A DNA stretch of 64,000 nucleotides, from contig NC_135718.1 of the NCBI RefSeq assembly GCF_964656455.1, positions 128,379,093 to 128,443,092 of the forward strand, given 5' to 3'. The notes beneath the pieces were generated by a model. That model was not told where the DNA came from, made no database searches, and saw only the letters and a program-made list of their open reading frames with translations. Every line of letters starts with the position of its first letter. The stretch's first letter is position 1. The DNA comes from Halichoerus grypus. Lineage: Eukaryota > Chordata > Mammalia > Carnivora > Phocidae. This document shows, piece after piece, positions 46,215 through 56,779 of this stretch. The translations under genes were made by a program, and so were the position numbers.

Positions 46215-48603
46215 GTACCAGGTTCCATGGGGTGGGAGATGATTTTTCTTCACTCTGGTCATGGGTGGATGGGTAATAATTGCATGCCGTTTTATATCCA
46301 ATTAGCACCACGAAAATGAATCAAAAAATGAATTACTTTTAGATTTCTTGGGAGTAACATCTTGACTAATTTTAAATTAACATTAATTTATTTTCCTAAC
46401 TGAATTAAAGTAAGCTAATTCCAAATTCTCACCACAGACAGATCTGAATTTATACTCTCTCCTCTCAGTCCTATTAAAATCTTCAACTGGAAGTGACTTC
46501 TAGTAATCCCTGAGCAGGACTGAATTTAAATCACGTTTGTCCAGTAGCTAGCTTTCCTTTTTCTAAAACTAGAGTAGTTCCCATCTCAAGTTACATTTTT
46601 ATGGGGAGGAAGGGAGGGACCCTATAGGGTGGTGAGGGGGGTGGGTAACGGGGATAGTTTTGAATTGCATTAAAGAAGTTTCATATTGAAGCCTGTTAAT
46701 TTAGGGACTTGAGTTGTTTTTTTTTTTTATGACTTTAATGGCCCTCAGATCCATCAAGATGTGAAACTCGCAAGTTTGGTGCAGAGAAGGTACATGGGTT
46801 TCCTTCCCCTTTTCTCATCTATATTCTCTTTTCTGCAATTATTTTCTTTGCCATGTACCAGCCAGCAAGCAAAGCACCTTTGCCAGAGCCATTAAACTAT
46901 AAGATATACTTAATTAGTATTTTAATTTGAACTTTGCTGCTGATGTCAAGAGTCTGATTCTCATTTCTTACCTTGAATTCTTTCTTCACTTTTATTTACT
47001 CAACCCCTCCAACTGCCTCTTCATGCCATGGGCTTCATCATTAGGTCTTATAGGATTGGTTGGCTGCCCAAGAAACAGCCTTTTGCCATAAATTATGTGT
47101 TTGGGTTCAAAACTTATTTCCACTTGATTAGAGGAATCTTGTCAACTAGTTAATATCAGAACATGGGAACTAGTAAGCTATAAAACAAACAGCCAATGTA
47201 GCCTTTTGATGGTCTTCAGTTCTGCAGAGATAATTCAGTGTTCTCACTGAAGCTTCATTATATATACAAACTCAGTGTTTTTGGCTTAATGAAGCTATCA
47301 CTTATTTGTCTTCAGGACTAAGGTCTTAGTCTGTCTAGATACATCATTACTCCTTGTGGTTGCATCCAAGACCAAGAAAACTTTTCTAAGAAAATAACGT
47401 TCTAGTACTAGGAAAGAGAGAAAGCTGCATTTAATTTCCAAGCATGTTGTTACATTGTGGTGGGGTTGTTCTTTTTCGTGATCCAAATCATTAACAAATG
47501 GGTTGAGTGGGTAGCATCTGGATAGATAGGTATAGTTGGCACAATTATGGTAAACAGAGGAGAAAGGGACTGCTTCTATTTAGGGTGGAAAGCTTGCTTA
47601 ATTATGTGAGTGCTTTTTGAAAGAAGATCCACAACTTGCTTCATGCTTTGGATTTCCAAACTTATGTCACCCTTAAAGCATTTTTTGATTATACAAAATC
47701 TCATTTTATGATCTTTTCAAAAGGGAATTGTATGCTATCACTATTTAAAAAAGAAAATGCGAGAAGACATTTGGCCCTCTTGGGCTCCGCCAGGCCTCAG
47801 CATACTTTCCATTTTCTAGTTCATCTCTTGTCCTTAGGCAGAAATTCCTTTCCTGTGTCCCAGTAAAATGCATCTTAAAGTAAAAGGCTTCATAGCTTGT
47901 TTTGGTCACCCCTGCTCGTGTCTCATTACTATAATAGTAAAAATGTTTTTTTTTAAATTCTAATCCAAATAATTTTTTGCTTCAATTGAGATGGTTCTTA
48001 CTTATCTTCATTTGAAACAAACGAAAGTTGCCTTCTGCTGCCCATGCAATATTATTTTCTAGACTTAAAACTTTGAATCCTCCCAAGACTAGGCTAAATA
48101 ACCACAGTTCTCAGACATTTTTTTTTCCACAGAGCTTTTTTATTCTTCTCCACTCTTTAATTTTAAATTTCTACTCCAAAACCTCCAAATTCTTGGTCTT
48201 ACTTTAGCTTCTGCAGTGCTACTTGTGTATCAGGTAGACGTTTGGGGTTGCATGATTTTTTTGCCTTGGGGTTTGTTGGGAATTACTTTTTCTAATAAAA
48301 TTATTCTATTTGCTAATATTTCTTAGCCCCTATTCTGTTCCTATATACTATTCTTCTGCTTTCTCTTATTGCATATCATCTCTCCTCCATGTTCCTTCAC
48401 TCTTTTGGATGATTGACAGATGCCTGCTTGCTGCCGGTGACCCAGCTCTAGCTGGAGTTGATCACTCACTCCACTTCCCAGTTGCCATACCCTCTCTTTG
48501 GTCTACATTCCTTTTAAATGCACAATCTGGGGGGGAAGGTGGTGCTGGGAAATGGTGGGTGAGCAGCATGTCCTGAAGAAAGTGACTGTGTGCTGTTTTG
48601 CAG

Positions 48604-48783
48604 TGCTTCCTTTGGTAGAAGTAGTGACCCCACAAGTCCCTACATTTCAGCCAATCGCAATTCATCTGCTACCTCACCCATTACCATTGGTTCATCTACC
48701 TCTCGGGGCAGCAAGTGGCAACCTGCCTCTTCTTGCCCTGCACCAATCAGTGCAAACACCACTGCATCTGCACACCATGGCAG
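48604..48783 (+). CDS. PPP1R12B: PPP1R12B probable alternative cassette exon (60 codons)
   Basis: This exon is 180 nt, bordered by GTGTGCTGTTTTGCAG and CATGGCAG/GTAAGG. It begins with one codon base and ends with two, the same phase as its neighbours, so inclusion adds exactly 60 residues without changing frame. It reads SASFGRSSDPTSPYISANRN, then SSATSPITIGSSTSRGSKWQ, then PASSCPAPISANTTASAHHG. SASFGR aligns with RSCSFGRR of MYPT1, and the Ser/Thr/Ala/Pro-rich remainder is typical of the alternatively spliced central region of MYPT proteins. The MYPT2 sequence I remember joins TYLKR directly to TPHKSQ, which implies skipping in the common isoform. Whether this species transcribes it cannot be seen from DNA. 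The opposite-strand frame at 48640-48951 is a shadow. Confidence 0.78.
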
Positions 48784-49659
48784 GTAAGGCTTCTTGGGGC
48801 CATTTGAGTTACAGTCATCAAAACTCATGCCTCTGGATGCACATACGAGATTCAAACCAAAGAGACTTTGGCACTGGGGAAGCAAGTTTGAATTCTTGTG
48901 AAAATGTCCATGATTTAACGAGGAGGTTTTGTTTGGACTTGTATTAGCCACTCAGCAGTTGCTCATTGAAAAATCATAGGGTATATATCTTGGTACTTGG
49001 TGTTTAGGCATCAACTTAAAATGACTGCTTTTGTGTGATTACTGTGTAAGGGTCTCATCCTATTATGGGAAAGCACATATTAAAAATATCCCCACACTTC
49101 ACTTACATTAATTTCCCAGTGAGTAGGAATCTCTTCTACTTACTCTTTTTTTCAGAGGATGGCATACAAACCCAAATCAGAAGAAAAGCTAGCTCTTATT
49201 CCAAAAGCTTCCTATAGCTTCCTGAAAATTCCCAGCCAATGAGAGCATTTTGCTGGAAATACGCGGGAGGGAAGAGATTTATGTTTGTATAAATTTGTCT
49301 AGATTTGTGGTATTCCTGGGGCCGTGGTGTCCAGTCTGCCTAAGGGGTAGCATGGGGGTAGCCTGGCCGGGGCTTCATCGTGAAAGCACGATAGGACTTC
49401 AGCTGTGGTTTTGGTTATGGCTTTCAACCCTGTATGTGTGCGCAGAGACCTTTCTACTTTGGGGTATGGCAAGGGGACTTCTTTTTGAGGGCTTGTTTCT
49501 AGAACTGACACAAAGAAAATGAAAAACATTAATGATGATAGTGTTGCATGTTGCTGCAAGAACACTGTTGATGGTAGTACTTGATTGATTTTTGTCCATT
49601 TATTAGATTTCTTTCCTTAAAATAAGTGGTGATCATTTGTTCCAGGAGGGATAGGCTTA

Positions 49660-49880
49660 AGATGGATTATTAATAATAATAGTGATAATTATGTAGAAAT
49701 TTATTAGGTCCTCATAATAATTCATCTGCACAGGCATAGTAAATATTATACCATAGATGAAGAAACTGAAACACAGGTTACTTGCTTAAGTATTAAGAGC
49801 TGAGACTAGGGAAAAATAGTAACGGCTGCCATTTGTTGAACCCTATCACGTGCCAAGCATTGCCTTAGGTACTTACAAAA
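49660..49880 (+). mobile_element. MIR-like relics
   Basis: CCATAGATGAAGAAACTGAAACACAGGTTACTTGCTTAAG and TTGTTGAACCCTATCACGTGCCAAGCATTGCCTTAGGTACTTAC are core fragments of two MIR copies. Confidence 0.6.
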
Positions 49881-50399
49881 ATTACATGAGCAATTGGTTT
49901 ACTCACATGTAACAGTAAATCTAAATAATTGAGGCCAAAATATGATAAAGGTTTATTTTTTTTCCCTCTCACTTAAGAAAATCCAGAAATAGGCAGGGCT
50001 GGCACCACAGCTTCAAAGTCCTTAAAGAATCTTGGATCCTTCTGTCTTTCTGCCTCACAATCCTTAGATCATGCTTCCATTTCCACAGGTTGCCTCATGA
50101 CAGAAAATAGCTGCTGAAGCTCTAGCTGACATGACTGCATTCTAGGCAGGAAGAAGAAAGAAAGGGGGAAATACAAAAAGAGAAAAGGCCTCTGAACTGA
50201 GGTTTTCCCCCAAAGCACTAATTTTCTACTTATGCCTCACTGGCTACCTCTAGCAGCCAGGGAGACGTTGGAAAATGTGAATTTTTAACTAGGTGCAATG
50301 CTGCCCTCAATAATTTACGGGTTCTGTTAGGAAGAAAAGGAAAATGAATATAGGTTGGGCAACTTGCTATCTCAGGCACACATATATTGTTTATATATA

Positions 50400-50735
50400 A
50401 AGAGGCCTCCAGCGTATGAAGTACCATTTTTATTTTATGGATGTAGAAACTGAGACCCAAAACTTAATCATCTGCCCAAGGTCACATATCTAGTAAGGAA
50501 CTGAGGCAGGGTTTGAACCTAGATTTGTCCATGTCAGAGATCCTATTTCACTATTTTGTTTCCACTGAGCTTGTGTTTTATTCTGAGCTCAATACTAATG
50601 TTCTTCATACATTTTATTTAGTTATCACAAGACCCCTGCATTTTAAGGTATCATTATTCCCGTTTTACAGATGAAGAGACTGGAGAGGTTAACTTGGCTG
50701 AAATGTAGCCCCACATGGTTCCAGAGCCTCTGACC
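50400..50735 (+). mobile_element. MIR-like relics
   Basis: ATGGATGTAGAAACTGAGACCCAAAACTTAATCATCTGCCCAAGGTCACATATCTAGTAAGGAACTGAGG and CCGTTTTACAGATGAAGAGACTGGAGAGG mark two sense MIR copies. Confidence 0.7.
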
Positions 50736-50758
50736 CCTGCTCTGCAGCTTTTCCTATT

Positions 50759-50954
50759 TTTTTTTTAAGATTTTATTTATTTATTAGAGAGAGAGAGAGT
50801 GAGAGAGAGAGCATAAGCAGGGGGAGCAGAGGCAGAGGGAGAAGCAGACTTCCCGCTGAGCAGGGAGCCTGATGTGGGACTCGATCCCAGGACCCTAGGA
50901 TCATAACCTGAGCTGAAGGCAGACGCTTAACCAGCTGAGCCACCCAGGCGTCCC
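50759..50954 (-). mobile_element. CAN-SINE, antisense
   Basis: Full antisense copy flanked by TTCCTATT (50751-50758 and 50955-50962). Confidence 0.92.
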
Positions 50955-51126
50955 TTCCTATTCTGCTCTTAACATTCTACTTATAAAATTATACCACATA
51001 TCAAAATAATAGTACAAGTTCTATTCTGTAATTCAATAAAATAAAAATCCTTGGCATTTCCACAGCAGAAAAAATCTCAGGGAGAACAAAACATGTTATT
51101 AACCTAAAAAGAATGTCAGGTAAGGT

Positions 51127-51494
51127 TTTTTTTGTTGTTGTTTTTTTATGTTATGTTAATCACCATACATTACATCATTAGTTTTTGATGTAGTGTTCCA
51201 TAATTCATTGTTTGCGTGTAACACCCAGTGCTCCATGCAGTACGTGCCCATCCCCCCACCCCCCTCCCCTCTAGAACCCTCAGTTTGTTTCTCAGAGTCC
51301 ATAGTCTCTCATGGTTCATCTCCCCCTCTGATTTCCCCCCCTTCATTCTTCCCCTCCTTCTATCTTCTTTTTTTTTTTTTTAACATATAATGTATTTGTT
51401 TCAGAGGTACAGGTCTGTGATTCAACAGTCTTACACAATTCACAGCGCTCACCATAGCACATACCCTCCCCAATGTCTATCACCCAGCCACCAA
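51127..51494 (-). mobile_element. Two abutting antisense L1 3' ends
   Basis: The first (51127-51363: CACCATACATTACATCATTAGTTTTTGATGTAG to CTTCATTCTTCCC) is followed by a T run. The second (51375-51494: AACATATAATGTATTTGTTTCAGAGGTACAGGTCTGTG) is of a different L1 3' UTR type. Confidence 0.75.
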
Positions 51495-51868
51495 TTTTTT
51501 ATAGTTTGGTTCTGGCTAATTTTATTCGTGTGTCCTATAGACTCATACATTTTATAAGTCTGAGGAATTTAATTTCACCTTTTTTCTGAGTCATTAATTG
51601 CTTCTGGAGAAGTGGCTTGTGTTTTTTAGATACCACTTCAAAACTGTTCTATATTTATAATTGCATCTAGGTACCATATTTAGATTTTTTACAATCTGAT
51701 TATTGCTTTCAAGCTTATTCTAATGATGTGATTATTTGAAAATGAGCTTATAGCTACTTATAAGCATTTCTGGTAATTGTGAGTAGGTGAAAAAAAAACA
51801 AACAGATTTTTAGCATTCCTTATCTTCATTGCTTTTCCCATCTCTGTGAATATCAATTTTGGATCTCT

Positions 51869-51927
51869 GTTACCCCAGCAACAAGCTGTGACATCACAAA
51901 TGATAGCTTTTTGGGTGGAGAGCCAAT
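51869..51927. promoter_or_regulatory. Putative X-box / CRE-like / CCAAT cluster
   Basis: GTTACCCCAGCAAC (51869-51882) fits the RFX X-box pattern GTNRCC-N2-RGYAAC on both half-sites. TGACATCA (51889-51896) is a CRE with one change, and CCAAT follows at 51923-51927. The cluster sits in a repeat-poor block about 750 bp upstream of the exon at 52682. Function is inferred from motif grouping alone. Confidence 0.35.
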
Positions 51928-52681
51928 GGTTGCTCTCAACTCTTTGTTAAGAAACAAAGATCTTGTTTTCATGTAAATGAGTTTAATTATACAGCTTGCT
52001 GTTGGAAAGTCTGCAGTTAAGGTTACATATAGAATCTTACTAGTTTTTGTTTCTGTTGCTCATGTATGCACTTAAGAATACAGGCTATCAGGCATTTGGT
52101 TAAATAGAAAGAGAGCAGTTGCTGAGCTAGGTGGGAAAGAACTAAACATATGAGGTTGTATTTATCAAATATCTCTGGAATCCAAGAAGATGGTCATCTA
52201 ATCCAGGCTGAGGACTACCAAAGACTCTCACTGCCAAGAATTAAGGGGCAGGTGGAGAATAATATCGTAAGTGACTTTAGCGTTGTTTTCATGTGTGTGG
52301 AGAGGCCCTGCCTCTGTGTGTGTGTGTGGAGACCAGATGGTGCTCAGGAGTCATTTAAAGCATTCTTGCATATGTTACTATCTTCCTTGTGCCATAGCTC
52401 ATTTTTAAAAAAATTTTTAATCTCAAGCAAAAAAAATTTTTTTCATGAAATATAACTCTTTGGGCAGAGGATATCAAACTAAATGTATAATCATACTGTT
52501 GTAAGAATTAAGAGCTCAGAATTTAAAAAACCAGTCAACCAGCCAACAAAATTGGAGCAAGAAGATTCTCTAGTTAAACTTATCTCGAACCCTCTGTCTG
52601 TGTGCTAGTGCTTTGTTATGTAGCATGCTTAACCATTCTCTTTCTGCTTGTGTTTTTGTGTGTCTGTGTTTTTGATTTCAG

Positions 52682-52864
52682 GACTCCTTACAAATCCCAG
52701 GCTGACTCAACAGCAGAGAAAACAGCAGACAATGTCTCTTCTAGCACCCCGCTCTGTGTGATCACTAATCGCCCTCCACCTAACACTGCCAATGGGGTTA
52801 CAACTGCCACTCTGCTCTCCACTCCTGGAACAGACTCCTCTGTGGAAGCCAGGGACAGGAGGAG
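52682..52864 (+). CDS. PPP1R12B: PPP1R12B coding exon, Ser/Thr-rich central region
   Basis: This 183-nt exon follows TTTTTGATTTCAG and ends AGGAGGAG before GTATGT. Its first base completes an Arg codon; then TPYKSQADSTAEKTADNVSS, STPLCVITNRPPPNTANGVT, TATLLSTPGTDSSVEARDRR and two bases of a further codon. SSSTPLCVITNRP and GTDSSVEAR match MYPT2. The next exon should encode RSYLTPVRDEE and then the inhibitory RRSTQGVTL site. I looked for that sequence to the end of the window and did not find it, so this is the last recognised constitutive exon here and the following intron exceeds 11 kb. Confidence 0.95.
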
Positions 52865-55088
52865 GTATGTTCTGTACTGATTTCATTTGCGGGGTTCTGC
52901 TTTGAGGTAGGAGATAAAGGAGTGTGTGTGAAGTCTTTCCCCCAATCCCAGATACATTTATGAAAATCGATCTTTATATTACAGTTTGGGTTTTCTATTT
53001 TGCCTCTGGGAGATTTTTGACAGAGATCTTAATTATTTCTGATAATATTTAACATAGATACTTATTCTGTTATGAATATAGGCATATCTTTTTTCTATTT
53101 GTCTTATAAAAGAAATCAGGATCAGGCATTATTTCCCCATTTTGTGATGGAGAACCTGAAGCACAGAGAAGGATCTTTTCTTTTGTTCTGAGGAGTCCGT
53201 GAAGATTTCTCTGGCAGGAAAGAAAAGCAGTATCATGAAAAAGCTAGGATATCATTTAATTAAGAATACCGGAAAAAGAACTGAATAGTATATGATGATA
53301 TGGTAGAAGGATAGTGACTAGTTACTGTACAGTTTCTTTAGAGAAAAATTATGAGAGAGCAGTCATGAATTGGCACAGGAGAGATTTAAGGTAGAAGCTA
53401 AGAAGAACTTTTTGATTGTCATTATTAGGAGATGTTCCAAGATGTGACCAAGAAGAATGGGACATTTTCTCCCACTTGAAAAAGTGTAAAAAATAGAATG
53501 CACTCTATTTGGCTGTTTCAGATCTACTTAAAAACTGAAGCCATACTTATCCCTTTTTTAAGACTATAAAAGGAAATGAAATCTTATCAAAATTTAGATT
53601 TCAGTTTGGCTTCATTTTCTTTTGACTATCCAAAGGAAGAAGATTTTATGTTTGTGAGTGTGTATGTATGTGTAATAAGTCAAGAAGTCTTATCATCTAC
53701 AAGATACAACGAGTTAAACTTTTTAGATGTTTGTTTATTATAAAGACAGTTCTAAAATTAAAATTTTGAGAAGTGGAAGGGAGATGTTAAGTGAGTTGAA
53801 AAATAGTGGTTTTTTTCTTCCTTTCTTTTTTCATTTCTTTGTATAAAAATAGAAGAAAGTCAGTTTTCTGGGCTAACAGGTTGCAGAGCATCATCTTTTC
53901 ATTGGTTTCCAGCCAAGGAAATTTTAATAAATTGATCTTGAATATTTAATGTTTATATATTTAATAGCTCAGATGGAATTTAGGTATTATTAGTTTCATC
54001 TACGAACTAAATGCAAAAGTAATATTTTCTGAATATTAGCTGAAAAAAACTCCCTTTAAAAATTCCTTCTGGGCTGAGACAAGTAAAATGAGTTAAATTC
54101 ATCATTAAGATTATGATCCCTGTAAGGATGTGTAAATCAGGCTTTTTATCAAACTGCATTATTAAATATTTAGTTGCATGCACCATTATTTAGAGAAACC
54201 TAGAAAGACAGTTACTGTCTTCTGGGATTTTTATAACCTATGAACAATAAGATAGCACCTGCTACAGATTTTAATTTTGTTTTATAAGTTTTACTTAAGC
54301 CACAAATAGTTATTGATTATATACTGTGTACCATGTATTATCACTAGGACATAATTCCTCAAGAAGCAGCAAATATAAGAAGAATTAAATCAAAATATCA
54401 CTGAATTATGTGAATTTGGTGTATCAAGATAAGTGAATTTTTAGGATGGCACAAGATAATAAACGGGGATATTAGATATTTATTAGATAATAAATAATCT
54501 TAGACAAGTTAAATAGGGTGATGGCACAAGATAAATAAATAAGAAGATATTACATAAAGAGCTGTTGGACTCAGTCACTAGCATTCATTCTTTTCAAAAT
54601 ATTTGAACATTTGCCATTGCAAAGTACTATGATGAACCCAGGTAATACAGCAGTGAACAAGGAAAACAATCTCAGCCCTTGGGGAATGTATGTGATAGTG
54701 AAGAAAAACAAACACTAAATAATTGTGATATATACTATGAAGAAGTAGTGTGAGTTGTTATGACAGAAGATCTGCCTACAGAAGACTTCCCTTCTCCTGC
54801 AGAAGGTTATCTTAAGGGTATGATCCTCTTGTGGACAAATAATAGCTAGGAAAAGGGGATAAGCATTCCTGGCAGAAAATATGGCTGTTGAAAAGCCACT
54901 AAGGTGGGAAGGTGCTTGATCCTTTGGAGAATTTGAGAGAAGATGTTGTGGCTCTGGGGTAGAGTTAGGGAAAGAGCAGTCTAAGGTGAGGCTTGAGGAA
55001 TAAATAGGAGCTATATCATGTAAAGTCTTACAGCTGAGGACAAAGATTTTGGATATATATGTTAAGAACCATGATGAGCTACTGGAAG

Positions 55089-55665
55089 CATTTTTTTTTT
55101 TTGAACAGCTTTATAAAGATATAATTTATATATACCATATAATTTAAGGTGTACAGTTCAGTAATTTTTTGGTATATTCACAGATACGTGCAATGATTAC
55201 CACAGTCAATTTTTGGACATTTTCATCATCTTAAAAAGAAATCCCATACCTTTAATTATTGTCCCCCCTACTCCCACCCCATCTTCCCATTCCCTAGACC
55301 TCAGCAACTACTGATCTATTTTCTGTTTCTGTAGAGTTGCCTATTCTGGACATTTCATGTAAATGGAATCAATATGTGGTCTTTTGTGACTGACTTCTTT
55401 CACTTAGAATAATGTTTTCAAGGTTCATCCATGTTGTCGCATGTATCAGCACTTTATTCTTTTTAATGGCCAAACACTATTCCATTGTGTGGATATACTG
55501 CATTTTGTTTGCCACTCGTAAGTTGGTGGACATTTGGGTTCTTTCCACCTTTTGGCTATTTTGAATAATGTTACTATAAACATTCATGTACGAGTTTTTG
55601 TGTGGACATATGTTTTTCTTTCTTTTGGATATATATGTAGGAGTAGAATTGCTGGGTCATACAGA
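55089..55665 (-). mobile_element. Old L1 3' end, antisense
   Basis: GAACAGCTTTATAAAGATATAATTTATATATACCATATAATTTAAGGTGTACAGTTCAG to TAGGAGTAGAATTGCTGGGTCATA is the reverse complement of an L1M ORF2 end and 3' UTR. Confidence 0.85.
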
Positions 55666-56353
55666 AAATATGCAAAAAGCAAAAGGATAACATGATCTGG
55701 TTTACATTTTTTAGAATTCTGGCTTTTAAACTCTGGGTACAATATTCCATATGAATTGGACAGGGGAAGGATGGACAGGAATAGATGTGAGATGACCAGT
55801 AAGGACACCATTGCAAAAGAAGGGTGCATGAGAGAGAACATTGGCTTGCACAGAGGTAGTAGTAAAAGAGATGGAGAAAAGTGAATGGACTCAAAATTTA
55901 TTTAGGAAAAGGTTCTAGCAACATGGTAGATGGATTTATAAGGACCCCTTTCCCATTATAAACGTAGGAAAATGTAGTTGAGTTCAGAAAAGTGAAAGGG
56001 AACTGCTAGGTGACAAAAATGAAGAGAATCCAAAGGCCAGAATGGTTTGAGTGGCCCAGGGTTGGTATAGGACGTCTAGAGTAGATGTTAGCGTCTGGAG
56101 GCTCAGATTTTAATGCCATGCCTGGGTGTAGGAAGCATGGCTTTGGACCTGACTAGGCTAGGATCTGTAAGTAAGAACCTGTATAAAGCTGGAGTTCTCA
56201 AAAGACTGCCCAGTTCATGAAAAGGGTACTTTGTCTATGGCCCCAAAAAATGTCAAGGATGGCGCCTATTCAAGGGTCTGAGCAGGGACAGAAAAATCTT
56301 TTGTGGGAAATTTTTACTACACATATAGTGTGGAAATCCCAAGCCAAGAATTT

Positions 56354-56779
56354 TTTTTTTTTTTTTTAAGATTTATTTATTTAGGGGCGCCTGGGTGGCT
56401 CAGTCATTAAGCGTCTGCCTTTGGCTCCGGTCATGATCTCAGGGTCCTGGGATCGAGCCCCTCATCGGGCTCCCTGCTCAGCAGGAGGCCTGCGTCTCCC
56501 TCTCCCCCTGCTTGTGTTTCCTCTCTCTCTGTCTCTCTGTCAAATTAAATAAAAATCTTTAAAAAAAAAAAAAGATTTATTTATTTATTTGAGAGAGAGA
56601 AAGCGCACGGTGGGAGGGACAGAAGGAGGGAGAGAGAATCTCAGGCAGACTCCATGCTGAGTGCGGAGCCTAATGCTGGCCTTGATCTCATGGCCCTGAG
56701 ATCATGACCTGAGCTGAAACCAAGGGTCGGATGCTTAACCCATTGTGCCACCCAGGCTCCCCGCCCCCTGCCCCAGAAA
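56354..56779 (-). mobile_element. Antisense CAN-SINE interrupted by a sense CAN-SINE
   Basis: The outer copy begins with a T-run tail and ends TTGTGCCACCCAGGCTCCCC, followed by a short C-rich stretch. CCAAGAATTT flanks it (56344-56353 and 56780-56789). The inner copy is listed separately. Confidence 0.88.
56384..56571 (+). mobile_element. CAN-SINE, sense, nested
   Basis: Head GGGGCGCCTGGGTGGCTCAGTC, A13 tail, and an exact 16-bp duplication AAGATTTATTTATTTA (56368-56383 and 56572-56587) made from the host SINE's own sequence. Confidence 0.94.

Larger units (their letters stand above)
46215..52681 (+). other. PPP1R12B: Introns around the cassette exon
   Basis: 46215-48603 has no young repeat and nothing I can name. 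48784-52681 contains MIR-like pieces (49660-49880, 50400-50735), a SINE (50759-50954) and antisense L1 3' ends (51127-51494). It then has a repeat-poor block, 51500-52640, carrying several transcription-factor-like motifs that is described separately. Confidence 0.7.

Noticed and set aside
48498..48951. 149- and 103-codon frames overlapping the cassette exon
   Set aside because: Other-frame shadows of the exon at 48604-48783 that run into intron sequence.
52150..52266. ATG frame of 39 codons ending at a strong GTAAGT donor, as an alternative first coding exon
   Set aside because: It ends in phase 0, while the exon at 52682 needs two preceding codon bases. Joining them shifts the frame and stops quickly. 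A non-coding first exon remains possible.
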